Positions 1 to 48,476 are shown, counted from the stretch's first letter. The stretch: 64,000 bases of DNA from Chrysomallon squamiferum (GCA_012295275.1 CM022678.1:2159186-2223185), one strand, 5' to 3'. The notes: generated by a model from the letters alone, not told the origin. Program-made: numbers and translations.

Positions 1-34651
<34,651 letters not shown>

Positions 34652-35000
34652 TGTATTCGATCCGATAGTTGAGTAAACCAGCCAGACGTTTCCTCGAAGA
34701 ACGAGTTACCCTTATCCGCAGGTATGACGGCGTGCTGGCCTGAAAGGCGCAGAGAATCGGGTACTCCTCATCATATTCACTGATTTTACCAGTCAAATGC
34801 AGACGGCCATTTTATACCGGGGATAAATCTAGTATCATAATATGCCAATCAATCGCTCAACGGAAACGAGGCCATTGGAACCAGACCGAGACTCTTGGAA
34901 TTTTCCGCGAAGCAAATTCTGCAAGCTCAACGCGGGAATTGTCATCGATCCATAGTTCCAGTTTGGATTTAAAAACAAGTAAAGCTGGGAATGGCGCTGT
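34652..35000. promoter_or_regulatory. Probable DGKQ promoter, CpG-richer and TATA-less
   Basis: Sequence upstream of the DGKQ start codon is clearly richer in G, C and CpG than the surrounding introns, with no TATA box at a sensible distance. This is positional evidence only. Confidence 0.45.
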
Positions 35001-35149
35001 ACAGTGAAAGGTGCAGAAAATTTGGTTGTTTTAAAGAAATATTTGGTGAAAAAATGAAGTGACAGATTGCACTCTCTCGAAAAAAAAAATGTTCATTGCA
35101 AAATCAATGATATTTCTGTATTAATCATCAAGTTATACAGAATCCATTT

Positions 35150-35151
<2 letters not shown>

Positions 35152-35226
<75 letters not shown>
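35152..35226. repeat. (TC)n microsatellite
   Basis: About 75 bp of pure TC between the DGKQ start and the GTSF1-like gene. Confidence 0.97.
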
Positions 35227-35230
<4 letters not shown>

Positions 35231-35759
35231 CCTACATAGTAAAACATTATTATTTTTCATGCAAACTTTTTACCACTTATTTCGGCGAATGTATAATAGA
35301 CAAGAAAATACTTATTCCAGTAATATAAATTATTTTGTTATTAAATAGCTAATAAATAATCAAAATAAAAAGTGAAAAGGAAAATATGTATGCATGTTAT
35401 TACATAGAAAAACAAAATGTATAAAATGATACGTTTTCAAAATATGCATGTACACGCACACGCACGTACTCCTAAATTCTGACGTACACTGTTCGTTACA
35501 AATATTCTTTATGATTGCATCTAGTCTCCTTAAGTGGTTCTTAAATTGTTATTATCGTTGTTGTTACAACAGCAACAACAACGACAACCACTGCTACTAC
35601 TAGCAGCAATAGTAGTAGAGTAGTAATTTAAATCGTAATTCAGGTTCATTTGAGGTTGAAGGTGTGTTACCGACCCCTTTTGGTAACAATTTTATTTTTC
35701 ATTTTATTTATTTATTTATTATTAATAATTTTCCCACGTCGCTTTCTTCAGAAGTAAAT

Positions 35760-35900
35760 TGACGCCATGTTACGCTCGGGGTAGGAGGGTATGGGGAACG
35801 ATATTCTCTTTAGATGGATAACGCAACGAAACAAAATCATTCGGAACCCATTTACATTCTTCGCAATTGTCGCGGCTGCATGTACAATTAAACAGCCACG
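35760..35900 (+). promoter_or_regulatory. Candidate first non-coding exon/promoter of the long GTSF1-like gene
   Basis: A locally CpG-richer block ends AGCCACG|GTAAGA, a good donor. The coding exon at 38751 begins with an acceptor 9 bases before its ATG, so an upstream 5' UTR exon is required; this is the best candidate seen. Between them, 35.9-38.7 kb is AT-rich with no other gene. Confidence 0.4.
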
Positions 35901-37566
35901 GTAAGAAATTATCAGATCACTGTTTTTTTTTTTTTTTTTTTTTTTAAATCCCAGTGAATGAGGTATTAAGCTCTGCCTTCCATTTGGGAGAGATAGGAAG
36001 ATGATCGGATTACTTTTTATTCAGGAGATGCTATATTAGAGTAGAGAGAACCTCGTTTTTTTTTTTTTTTTTTATTAGATTTATTTATTATTATTAAAAA
36101 AAAAAATCACTATTGAGAAAAGCTTCATAACTGTCACAGTTATATTTAGAAAAAGCTTCAGTTTTCTGACCGTTTTATTTTTCTCTAATAGGTAGATACA
36201 AAAAACAGGTTTATGTTAAATATTATTACGTTAAGCTTTGGTAATTATGAAGTTTAGATCTAGCCATGCCATACTTTGTCGATACAAATTGTACTGTAAA
36301 TTTTACTTTGATTGTTATTTTGCTGTAATGTATATATATATTATATAAAAAGAAAAAGGTCAACACATTGCCAACATTCACTTTCGCTTGTCAAATCAAA
36401 CAGTTTTTCCTTTTCGTGGACATTTTTTCTCCAACGGTGTTGAGCTAATGAATGGTTTTGACTGAAGGCGGGGGGGGAAATCGAAATGCTTACTTTGAGT
36501 TAAAAACAAATCAGTGACCATGTAAGGAATATTTATATGCAGGGTATTTTTAAAATAAGATAACACACGTATATTTTACTCAAAGAATAATATCAATATG
36601 TGATGTTCTAGCATTTTGCAAACTTTCCATAAACCTATAAATAATTTTCAGGAGAAGGGAAGTAACATTTCTTTAACGTTACCGTATTTGATGTTTCATT
36701 ACGAATTATTTCCCTTGCATACAGGTAGCGAATTTCAGTGGTTGTTTTGTTTTGCTTGATGCATTTGATTAAAAAAAAAAAAACAATAATAATAATAAAA
36801 AATAAAAAATAAAAAAATAAATAAATATATAAAATTAAAAAATTAAAAAATTATTAAGTGACCTGGGTTCCATAGTCATTTTGAGGTATTAAAAAATAAG
36901 CGCATGCGTAAGACAAAGATGTCTAACCTTCAACCGAGTCTTAATTAAATAATTAATTAATAACTATAAATTAAATTCTATTATTATTACTGTTGTTGTT
37001 GTTGTTGTTGTTGTTGGAATTTAAAATAATGAAAACTGATAGATAAAGGTCAGATTCACACACGCACACACTCACATAGACAGATACACAATTCTATTCG
37101 TGAAAGGTTTATTCGTTTCTGAATAATAACCTTCATTTTTAATCTACAGGTATTTTTAAAAGCTGTTTTCTGATGACATCAACAACACTAGAGTAAACAA
37201 ACAGATATTCTGAAAAAAAAAGAAGAAGAAGAAAAAAAAAAAAGAAGTAAGAGAAGAAGAAAGAAAGAAAAAGCTTTCCGAAGACATAGATATGTAACTA
37301 ACTCTATAAGGATGAAACTTTAGAACTTTTAATAAAATAACAATTCAGTTTTGCATACTGGAACATTTTTTTAAAAAATTTTTAATACAAAATGTCCTTT
37401 AAGAATTAATTTCATATATGGATATATTTATGATTTATTTATAATAAATTTTGCTATTTTTTATTTTAAATTTACAGAAATTTTATTTTGCTCGCCCATG
37501 ATTTCTTGTTTAAGAATCCCAGACGGATCGATAAAACACGGGGCTGATGACGACATTTTCATCCCG

Positions 37567-37574
37567 TGACGTCA
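37567..37574. promoter_or_regulatory. Palindromic CRE-like site
   Basis: TGACGTCA, the consensus for CREB/ATF-type bZIP factors, stands in a short GC-richer patch about 1.2 kb before the GTSF1-like coding start. Confidence 0.35.
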
Positions 37575-37704
37575 TGACTTTTAGAAAATTTGACTCGCAA
37601 TACCGTTTTCTTTTTTTGTTTTCTATTGTATTTGTATTTTTGCAATGCTCTGTGTATATTGAAAACGTTCGTAGGTAAAATGTCAGTAATAATAATAATG
37701 GTGT

Positions 37705-37709
37705 TATTG

Positions 37710-37742
<33 letters not shown>

Positions 37743-37770
37743 GTAGTAGTAGTAGTAGTAGTAGTATTAC
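37705..37770. repeat. (ATT)n-(AGT)n microsatellite
   Basis: Contiguous ATT then AGT trinucleotide runs. Confidence 0.9.
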
Positions 37771-38759
37771 TATTAGTATTTTTCTCAAAAAATTAAAACG
37801 AACTTTTACGTTATTAAATTCAGTTTTGTATTTTCAAAAGAGAAAATGTTTACAAATTTGTGTTAAACGAATCATATGCAAACAGTTAAATTAAAAGGCA
37901 TCTGAACAGAAATAAGATTTATAATAGTTTATAATAACGTCTGTAATCTTTAAATATTTGAAAAATTATTTTCGTTTTGTATTAACTTATTAGAGTTATC
38001 GGCCCTATATTTATCAAGAGGGATTTTATTTAGCTGGGTGTAGCATTTTGTACAAACTTCAAAGGTTTGATTCTTTTTTTCATTTTGTAACTATCACGGT
38101 TACATTCTGCTTTAACATAAACTAATATATAAAACGATATATTAAAATAAGGTTTAAGTGAACGTAAAAATGTACTTTTAATACGATCGTTAACGGGTTG
38201 CCTCCAAAAGATGTTGTTACAATGTCGATCAGTCACGTCTTAGCTGACAATTTGACAATGAATTCTTTTATTTTGTTTTATTTTGTTTTATTTTATTTTA
38301 TTTATTCTTAACTTCAGTAAAAGCGAGCCAAATGTCTACTTATCATAGTGGTGCAAACATTTTATTTCTTTGATTCGAATTCGATCAGATTTATAAAGAG
38401 AAGTTAGAACAAATAGTTTCGTGTTTAGGCAGGTTAAAATGACTCAGTTACTAAGTTAGTCATCGGTCATTGACCTGGTTTCTTTATTTTTTTCTTTTTC
38501 TTTTTTTTTTTCTTTATTAATTTCTTTTTCCCTCTCAACATGAATGAAAATAAGATAAAATAAAATAAAATAAAATAAAATAAAAATAAAAATAAAAGAC
38601 AAAATGAGTTATTTTTATAATTATTTTTTTTATGGCATGTTGCCAACTATTTAACGCACTCAGTTAACCATTTTTAATTGTTATTTTAAATTACAGTAAT
38701 GATGATTTGATTGACTTTTTAAAAATACTAAATATATTTAATTCGAACAGACTTCCACA

Positions 38760-38963
38760 ATGTATCAAATGAGCAATGACCCAGAAGAACTGGTTGAGTG
38801 TCCATATGACAAGTCTCACATGATTCGAGCTAAACGAATGCCATATCACCTGATCAAATGTCGTCAGGTAAGACTATACGATACAACCTTGACAACTGAC
38901 AAGCTTAATACCTGTAATGTCACTAAAACATGACAAAAACATTATATTTAATTATTATTATTA

Positions 38964-39001
<38 letters not shown>

Positions 39002-40902
39002 TTATTTTTTTTCATTTATTTTTTTATAAGCTAAATATATGATCCTCAGTAACATAATACTGATGTATTTTTTTTATATATACTAGTTAAAGAAAGGCTA
39101 TTGTAAATTTATAAAATATAATTTATATTCATTGTTCACGTTTATCAGATCAGCTAAGAGCACAAAGATTGAGGAGATAACTGAATTGTACACACTAACT
39201 ACCAACTTTGTACAGTTATATTATCTGTTGATATGTGTATCTGTGTCAAAGTCCATATAAATGAATAACTATGAGTCATGTTAGGCATATAATGTCATGA
39301 GGAAACGATCATTAATTTAAACAAATAATTTTTAATTTATCTTTTAAATTATATTTTGGTGTGCCTTTTGTGATATTTGTGTTTGTCTTTGTGCTTAAAT
39401 TTAGACTTGCAAACATATATACCAATATATTTTAATAAAACCCCAAAATGTTATAATAAAAAAAAAAACAAAAAAACACCTAAGATTTTTACTTCAGAAC
39501 AGGCAGAGCATGTTCATATTCTGATCTCAGTAAAAACCACTTAAGCAAAAATGCTGTATTTTGGTGATTCCTAAAAAAAAGAAAAAAGAAAATAACGACA
39601 ACAACAACAATATTTATAATAATTTGATGTTAGTGTTGAAGCTTCCTGCTTAACTTGTGCTTTTATTTCTGGGTTTGAAATTACTTTCCTTGAAATGGTA
39701 TTCTCGTCTGTGTAACATTTTACAATCAGTTGCTAAGGGATCAGTTTATGAAAATTTGTTGTGTTGTGTCGGTGTGAATATGTGTAACTGTGGTTGTGTG
39801 TAAGTGTGTGTGTGTGTGTATATGCGCACACACACACACACACACACAGAGAGATTATTTATTTATTTTCAGAACTCTGTGAAAGAGCTAGCTGTGTGTC
39901 CATTCAATGCCAGACACGAGGTGCCGAAAGCAGAGCTGAGACATCACATGGCAACCTGTCCAGACAGAGCTCGGCTGGAAAATGACCTGGCTTATGGTGA
40001 GATTTGAACCTGCTGTCCACTGCTTCCTGCTCCGTTCACCTGATTCTTTGAATCAGCATTAATTTGATATGTTAATTAACAATTAATTTGTAAATATTTG
40101 AGGTTTCAGAGAATTTACAGTTAATAAAAAAATTACCAAATTTATAAACAATTAATGTTATTGAACATTATGATTATTAATTGACTAATTAATAATTAAT
40201 TTGTAAATATTTGAGGTTTCAGAGAAATGACAGTTATTAAATAATTTACTGAATTTATAAACAATTAATGTTATTGGACGTTATGATTATTAATTGACTA
40301 AACATTTGAGTGTTTAAGTTTAATGAATTTTAGTTTTGCTGAGTGTACAAATGTTTAATTTTAATGAATTTTAGTTTTGCCGAGTGTACAAATGTTTAAT
40401 TTTGTTTCAGCGGGGGCCATGGAGGATGGTACATTTTTCAAAGGCTGCACAGACGTTCCTTGTTACAATGCCTATGAGGTGAAGATTAGTGAAAACTGGG
40501 AAGATGGTATGTCTGTCTGCCTGTCTGTGTGTCTGTGTATCTGTCTGTGTTTTTTCTGATCTTATCAAAGTGTGGGATTTGTTAAATTTCTTTCAGTATA
40601 TCAATTTAGTCATGACCTTTGAAGCGTGCATTTAAATGGTGTACATAGAACTTTGTCTGTGTCTGTGATGTCACAAGTGTGTCCTGTGGTTTTTGTGTTT
40701 AGATAGAACTACTTGTTTTCACTTCTGAAAGTCAGTTAACACTTACTGTACTTATAAATGTTTTTTTTTAATTTAAAGAAGTTTGTATATATTTGATATT
40801 ATTTTAATGGAAAAGTTATCGGTATTGTTTCATTTAAGAAAATTGGTAACCATTTAATATTATTAAAATCATCTTTTTTAGTGATTAACTGAATCAGGAT
40901 AG

Positions 40903-40991
<89 letters not shown>

Positions 40992-41022
40992 TACTACTAC
41001 TATTATTATTACTATTACTATT

Positions 41023-41053
<31 letters not shown>

Positions 41054-43515
41054 TTTGACTTTAGAAATTAATCCACGACCAAGAATTGGGGTCCATCCAA
41101 GTTTCCGCGACCAGGTTAAATTTCGAGATGTGACAGGGTAAGCCAGGTGTTTTGTGAAAAAACACAAACACACCTGAAACAAAATGATGGGTTTAGATAA
41201 TCTGATATCTTATTTTATCACTGCAGAACAAAAACTGCACTGATTTCAGGTGTGGTAACTGTACGATTTAAAATGTTTGTAACAGGAAAGATAAGTCTGT
41301 TAAAATATTCACACATTTGTTAAATGTTATATTTTTTTATAGTTAATATAAAATAATATCTGTGAGAGTGTGCTTGGACACAAGTGTGTGTGTGTGTGTG
41401 TTCGGTTTTTCTTTCAGAAATGTGTTGTTTTTTTGATAATTGAGTTGCTGATAAACAAAAATTAATGAGTGATGAAGATAACAGCTAAAGTACACACACT
41501 GATTTTTAATGTTTTGTAAATTTCTGATACATTTTGGTCATTATTCTCTATGTTTATTATTATTTATTGCAATTATTATTATTATTCTTTTGGTTAAAAT
41601 ACTTAGTGGTTTCATTGACTTGTCAGTTTCTGCATGAGTCTGAGAGAGATAGAAAGAGAGAGAGAAAAAAGAGAGGGAGAGAGAAAGAAAATTACTGTAT
41701 ATTATTTATCTCATTCAGTTACACAACATCACAGAAAAAAGCTTTGTTGAAAGGCCTCGATCCACAGGAAGAAAGGTGAGATAACTCTATTCTACATATT
41801 CATCTTGTCTCACATTTTGTTTTTTCTCTCAGTCTTTGTTTTACTCTATTAGCTGATGGTTGATTAGATTCCAAAAAACCTGCTTAAAAATAATCATTTT
41901 CAAATAGAACAGAGCTTTTCAATACTGGCTGTGCAAATATATTTGTTATTGTTGTCACATTATATAGCTTGAATATTTATTTATTAAAATTATGTAAATA
42001 TGTTTGAGGTTGTATTTTTTTTTTTATTACATTTATGTTTATTTATTTTGTATTATTATTTTTATTTTGTTTGTTTTTTTAATTTTTTTATTACATTTGT
42101 TTATTTATTTGTTTTGTATTATTATTTTTATTTTGTTTGTTTCTTCATTTTATTATTATTATTATTTTTTTTTTATTTTTTTTTTACTTTTTTAACTTTA
42201 TTTATTATTATTATTTTTTTTTTACTTTATTTATTATTATTATTTTTTTAACTTTATTTTTTTTTATTTTTTTTACTTTATTTATTTATTTTTTATTTTT
42301 TCAGCCTTGCGCAAGAACGGACTGCTGATGACATCAACAACGTTTCAGACAAACTCAGACTCCCGAAGCAGACGTCGCAGGCATACAGGCTGACCCAGGG
42401 GCAGACAGAGGAGAGCACGACCCCACCCGAACCTAACGTCTTCAAGTTCTCCCTCGTCAACTCCGGCATTGGGCGAGGAAGAGGCGGTTAGCCAACATTT
42501 TTCTTTTCCTCAGATTATTATAACATCATTTCTATTGTTATTGTTACTACTAGTGTCCTATTTTTTTTTCTTTATTTTTTTTTCTTGCTGTTTTATCCTT
42601 CTTGTTTTATTATTATTGTTGTTGTTGTTGTTGTTGTTGTTGTTATTGTTGTTATTTTTGTTATTATTATTATTTTTATTATTATTATTATTGTTATTAT
42701 TTTAACATTGAGATAGATTATTATGTCTTTTTCTCTGTTTGGCTCTGGTTGCAAGTTCAGTCCTCCATAACAGGTTATTTCCCAATCTAACAAGAAGTCA
42801 GTGTGCTCAGTGGACAGCTGTTAATTAATTAATTAATTGATTGATTACTTTCTCTCAGTGACTGGTCAGAAGGTTGGTGGTTCTCAGACAGCTGTCATTG
42901 GTCTTGGTCGTGGCCGCAGTCAAACGTACACGTCGCCGTTTGCCATGATGGCGCAGATGACCCACGATGAGCAGGTGGCGGCTGCTGTCGCCCCCCAGGC
43001 TCACGTGAACAGCAGGACGCACACGTCGTTTGGCGATGAACTCGACAAAGTTCTCGATCAGGAACTGGCCTTAGAGTCGCAGACAGACGACTCACGAGTT
43101 AATGGGCAGTCGATGATGTGGACAGAAGCACCTACAACTACTACAACAACAACAACACCACCTACGACAAGAACAACAGCAGCGGGTAGCTGGGGAGAGC
43201 AGAGGAACATGGAACGAGGTAAAGAGCAGCAGACAAAGAGAACTGTGCAAGCAGAAGAGAAGAAACTGACACACCCACCTCGATCTGTGGGCAGGGGATA
43301 TGCAGGAGTCTCACATTTGGAGTGGGCAGCAGCAGGAGGACTGCAGAATGGACACGTAACCAATGGAGACGAAGGCGGGGGCATATTACCTCCCCCAGGC
43401 TTCTTTACTGCAAAAAAAGGTCGTGGAGTTTTGAAAGGTAAATTTTATCTTGTTGTGTAAATATTGTAAATAAGATGTACAAAAATGTTGTGTTTGTTTT
43501 GTTTTGTCCATCTAA

Positions 43516-43557
<42 letters not shown>

Positions 43558-45764
43558 TGATGTATTAGTAGTGAGGAAAGAAGTGAAAGTTTTAATTTCA
43601 TGCTTGTATTTCCCAGACACATGTAGTTTGAGAGAACACAAGTTGTGAAAAAGTCTGACGTGTTGCATGACAGGCTCGTCAGACCAGTGTGATGTCTGGC
43701 TGTTGTACTTGAGAAAAAATGGATCAACCCTCCTTGTAGTATAGGAATAAAAAAATGAAACTCTCTAAGTTTGGTTTTGTGTTGTTGTTATTCATTGTAA
43801 AGAAACACAATGAATTAATTATGTTAATGTAAATTATCAGAGTGTTTAAAACACACACACACACACACTAAGCTGGTCTGAACTTAAAAAATGTAATTGA
43901 TCATTTGACAGAGGCAAAATCATAACACAGTTTCTTACAAGTCATCTGAAACTAACTGGTAGAAATGGAATTATGTGTGTTCATTACTTGGAACAGCATC
44001 AGATGCTAATGTCTTTTGAGTTACCAGTGTTTGCACCAGTGTTTTGCTTTGTCAGTAGAAAAACAACAACTACATTATGTACTTCGTTTAACTCTGCAAA
44101 GACTTGGTTTTGCACTTGTTTTTCTAAATAATTTGTGATATTTTATTGTCTGAGTGTGGAAATGTTTGTTAGGATTTGTCTGTGTATACATGCATAAATA
44201 TTTCTGTGTAATTTTTTGGATTTTTTTTTTTTTAATTCATCTTTTTTTGAAATTGTAGATTCCACCGAGCCAGATGTTTTCAAGCCTGGTGCCAACGACA
44301 TCAACAACATCAACAACACCAATAACACCAACAACACCAACAACACCAACAACACCAACAACATCAACAACATCAACAACACTGACAGCTGCTCAGAGAT
44401 CAGAGGTGAACTGACGATTTGTTTTTTAAATTAATAAATAATACAGTGCACAAATCTTGTTTGTACACAGTGTAATAAAGAGGTTGGAGTAAATGATGTT
44501 TATGCAAAGATTGATGAAGTAAATATTAGAAATGTTAGTTACAGGACATTTAGCTTACAAGTAATGAAGTTGGGTTGTGCACATGCTTCTATAAAGATTA
44601 ATGAAAGAAATATTTAAAATAAGAGAAAGCAGTAATAATAATATTTATTTATTTTATATATTTTTTTTTTCGATGTTTCAGAATTGGGTTCAGGTGATGC
44701 AAGCAGTGCAGTAAGTTGATTTCAAGTGTGTCATGCCTCAGAATATGTTTAAGTGTTTATTTATGCTGTCTACATTCTTATAAAACTGCACACATATACA
44801 TGTGTGTGTGTAAAGCAGAATAATGGAAATGTCAGGATGTTATTTTATCTTCTTTTTTTTTTTTTTTTTTGTACCATTTGGTTTTTTTTAGTTCAGTTTT
44901 ATTTTTATTTATTTATTTATTTACTTATTCATCAGTTGAATATTAACAAACAGTTAAAGAAACTTCAAAAGAAGATGAGGCAGATTCAAAAGCTGGAGGC
45001 AATGAAAAAAGAAGGACAACAATTAACGACAGAAGAGGTACATATTATTCATACATTTATTCCTTCCTTCGTTCCTTTCTGGATTACTTTATTTATTCTG
45101 TCCCATCTTCATTCATTCCATCATTTAATTGTTTGGATTTTTTTTAACCATTCATCTGACTTGGGTTTTCAATGTAATCATTAATAAATATGTTTTTGTT
45201 TGGAAATAATTTGTGTGTTTGGATAGTTATTTCAATTAGTCCAGATTTGTTTTCGTATTATCATTGGTATAATTTAATTTAAAAAAGTAAAAAGTAAAAA
45301 TGTAATAATAAAATAAATTTAAAAAAACTTATAAGAATGTAAAACATATTTGGATTTTTTCTTTTTCTACAATCATAGACTTCAAATAACTGAGTCTTTT
45401 GTGCAAGGTCAGAATTCTGGATCGTTCAGTCTTCTGAACCATGGCTTAAGTTAATACTTAAAATTTAAAATAAACAAAGGAAAGAAGAGAATGAAACTCT
45501 ACACAAATTAATATATTTTTAAAGCTCATTTTTCTGGTACCAGAAGAATTAGCAGGGGTAAAAAAATAAATTCAAAATTCAAAATATATATAGTTTGTAC
45601 CAATAAGTACAGTTGCAGTCTAACTAAACATTTGTCTTACTACAAGCATGTGTCTAGAGGAAAACTGCTGTTTAAAGTCAGTCCTGGTTTACTCTTTGCA
45701 GATAGAAAAGATTTCCAAGAAAGATGAATTACTTCACGAAATGGACTCACTCAAACTGAACTGA
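38760..45764 (+). CDS. Long GTSF1/Asterix-like piRNA factor with extended C-terminus (519 aa)
   Basis: GTSF1 proteins assist PIWI proteins in piRNA silencing. Exons: 38751(ATG 38760)-38867, 39873-39996, 40411-40506, 41065-41137, 41719-41775, 42305-42486, 42859-43437, 44259-44405, 44682-44710, 44936-45037, 45702-45764(TGA); phases 0,1,1,2,2,1,1,1,0,0. Two CHHC zinc fingers (C-x5-H-x9-H-x3-C) use Cys14/His20/His30/Cys34 and Cys45/His51/His61/Cys65. A single Trp at 107 in KISENWED sits where GTSF1 tails bear PIWI-binding Trp residues. GRG motifs lie near 209-213, 228-233, 358-360 and 401-403, a Thr run at ~303-319, an Asn-rich stretch at 419-447 and a charged helix from 466 to the end. Vertebrate GTSF1 is about 167 aa, so two thirds of this protein is extension. 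The order of exons 6-11 is supported by phase but not by homology. Confidence 0.88.
40080..40300. repeat. ~120-bp tandem duplication
   Basis: AATTTGTAAATATTTGAGGT, TTCAGAGAA and ATAAACAATTAATGTTATTG occur twice in the same order just upstream of the 41-bp repeat. Confidence 0.85.
40312..40410. repeat. 41-bp repeat at a GTSF1-like acceptor
   Basis: Two copies of GTTTAA(G/T)TTTAATGAATTTTAG with GAGTGTACAAAT, then a truncated third copy that becomes the real acceptor (TTTTGTTTCAG) of the exon at 40411. Confidence 0.85.
40905..41052. repeat. (ATT)n / (TTTA)n tract before an exon
   Basis: Trinucleotide then tetranucleotide repeats supply the pyrimidine-rich run of the acceptor for the exon at 41065. 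Confidence 0.9.
42615..42700. repeat. (TTG)n-(ATT)n microsatellite
   Basis: Trinucleotide repeats in intron 6 of the long GTSF1-like gene. Confidence 0.9.
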
Positions 45765-45845
45765 CTTGGGTAAGATTAACATGTCTCTGTTTTTCAATTT
45801 TTATTGACAGTCAATTTAGATATTTAAGTACTGAATGAATAAACT

Positions 45846-45903
<58 letters not shown>

Positions 45904-47145
45904 TTGAATGTGTGTCAGATTGATGAATAGTGAGGATGAGAAAAAGAAGATAATTTTTCTAGTCACAAATATCATTTATTAACCAAATATTTTTTAGTTT
46001 TATTTTTTTTTTTTTTTTTTTTTTCATTATCACCATGTTTGTTTATTTATTATTTCTATTACTATTATTTGTTTCTATTATTATTATTATTATTTTATTT
46101 TATTATTTTCTCTTGCAGATTAGGAATTGAAGCAGAAGTGGATATCCATATTTGTGCTACTTAATAATAAAACAAAAATTTATTTAAATAATTTCATAAT
46201 AATATGAGCATTTATTTTTGATTTATTTACTAAAAATAACAAATATTTCTAATAATTTGTGTGCATGTCTTTTTAACTGCAGCATATCATTGTATTAACT
46301 ACATTTTTTAGAATTTAGTATTTTTAATAATTATAGTAAATTTTCAGCAGCAGTAAATTTATGACAGGATTTCTTTTGTTTGTTTAATTACCTACGTAAT
46401 GTTTTTGTTAACTTCAGCAAATTAAAATGAAGCAACACACGACAACATTGAAAAAAATATCCAACCTAAATCTCTTTGTGTCAAAGTAGTGTAAATATTT
46501 TTAAAACCTGGTACAGATAATGTCGTTTTGTTCATATTAGGTGTGTATGCTTTGGAAATTATCTAACAACTACTTCTTATTGGGGTTTTTTAACAAATTT
46601 TTATTACCTATTTGTAATGTCATTTTTATTAGTATATTGCAATATGTAAAAAAACATTTTCTATTTTTGGATATATTTAAAGCATCTATATACATTACTA
46701 TTATTGGAATGACGAAATGTATATATCAGCATCTAACTGACTTACACTTAAAATATAAATTAGAACACAGGATTTTAAGAATAGATTTTCTTAATACACT
46801 GGTATTCAAAAACCAAATTTTATGACAATAATATTCTAGTTGACAAAATTTCTGAATATTAATTTTGACAATTTTAATCTTGGTAATCGTATTTAATACA
46901 TTTGTAGGTGTTTAAAAATTGGTTACCAAATGTAATGACAAATCTGACATTTTCAGATGCATTTTCTTACAGAATCGTGTATCAAGGGTTTATGTATAAC
47001 TATTGATAAAGTTTTAAGATTTTTTGTTCTGAAGAATGGAAGAAAGGTAGTGCTTCGATACATATATTATATATACATACATACATATAATAATGTCGTG
47101 TTTCATTTTAAGTGTGCAATAAAGTACTTTTATTTCAATATTTGT
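45765..47145 (+). other. 3' UTR of the long GTSF1-like gene
   Basis: After TGA the exon ends at 45769 with GG|GTAAGA. A 3' UTR exon begins at 46119 (CTCTTGCAG). AATAAA occurs at 46166 and, followed by GT-rich sequence, at 47118; the latter is the better poly(A) signal. An intron this close after the stop would not trigger nonsense-mediated decay. A long (GT)n run at 45851-45900 lies in this intron. Confidence 0.55.
45851..45900. repeat. (GT)n microsatellite
   Basis: About 46 bp of GT followed by GGGTGGG. Confidence 0.95.
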
Positions 47146-47227
47146 TTTGCTGTTTGTCCTTTCTTAAAGATTATTTAAGTCTCTCACTGTTCCCATTGAT
47201 CTAAAAAAAATAAAAATAAAAAAAATA

Positions 47228-48200
47228 TTAAAAATTCAAATTTCCTTCATGCACCTTATGTCTAATTATCCTGCACTGTATCCTGTAAAAATTCAAAATG
47301 GCTGTGAGAGGGAGACTAACAGATAAAACTAACAATTCTTGCAGAAAGGAAATGTATGACAGAAAACTAAAATTAGGCTCGAAATGATTCATTGTACAGT
47401 GGGGTTGTAGGATCAAGCCTTCCAGGTGGACAGAGTGAGATATTTCTGGATCCAAGCCAGTGTTCAAAACTGGTGTCAATAAAGGCAGGGTAGATACTGT
47501 CCTGCCTGTATGATGGCTGAAATGAGAGATCCCAGAGTGACAGTCAGAGAAATCAGTCCACAACTCTGTGATAGACAGAAACACATCATATGTCTGATGT
47601 CATGCAGATCTAACCTAAACTGTCAAGCGCATCATTAATTATTATAATAATTTTCCTTTCTACTTTGGCCAGTACCAGGTGATTGTTTAGTTTTAAGGGA
47701 ACAAGTGTGGTAAAAATAAAAATAAATTATGTTACTGACTCGAAACCTGATGGAAATAATCCTGCTGGCTTTTTGGCTTTTTTCAGTTTTAAAGTACCCT
47801 GTTTCATGAACCTCTCCAACCCAAACCAATAAATACATATATATTCCATTTTTGGAAACTCTAGCACAAACAGTTTTCATTCAGCATCTTTTCAAAGGTG
47901 TTAGGTTAAGATAGTACAAAAAGTACAGGTGATAAAAATAAATAAAAATAAACTTTTATAAAATATATTCCCTCTTAATGACTATTGGGGGGAGGATATG
48001 CTTCATTATTGTGTAATCTGTATATGCACTTCCTTGTGAAAACAACCTCAAACATTTATCCCAAAAAGTAAATTTTAATGTTCGTTTTGTAAATGGTCAT
48101 CTCATAAACCAAAACAATCTTTAAAAAATGTTTTAATTTTTCTCCTAGCATGTCCCTTTAAGTGTCATTTAGCAGTGTTCAGTCCATAATCACCTATTTC
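47228..48200. other. Intergenic, no supported gene
   Basis: A 118-codon open frame on the minus strand (47584-47228) has no family resemblance I can name and no splice partners. The sequence is more complex than the introns and may be an old interspersed repeat or the distal 3' UTR of GOSR2. Confidence 0.4.
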
Positions 48201-48424
48201 CCACAAAGCACCAGTCTAAAATTTGTAATAATCTGAGTCAGATAGAGTACTAGTTAGAATGGGATACAGCCAGCTAGCAGCTCTGAAGAATAGACCAGGT
48301 TTATGCTCTAGCCTGAGATTTTCAACAATACTTACAAACACAAACACAAACACAAACAACATTTCAACATCATAAAGAAAATAAGTAAATATATTTCTAA
48401 ATGCTTGTTCAGATTTATCCTTGA

Positions 48425-48476
48425 GGCAACTTTGAGGAAAAAAAAAAAAAATAAAAAAAAAAAAAAAAAAAAAAAA
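48425..48476. repeat. Poly(A) tract
   Basis: About 50 bp of nearly pure A on the plus strand, downstream of GOSR2. Confidence 0.9.

Noticed and set aside
47228-47584. 118-codon minus-strand open frame
   Set aside because: No recognisable family, no splice partners, and a position between convergent 3' ends.
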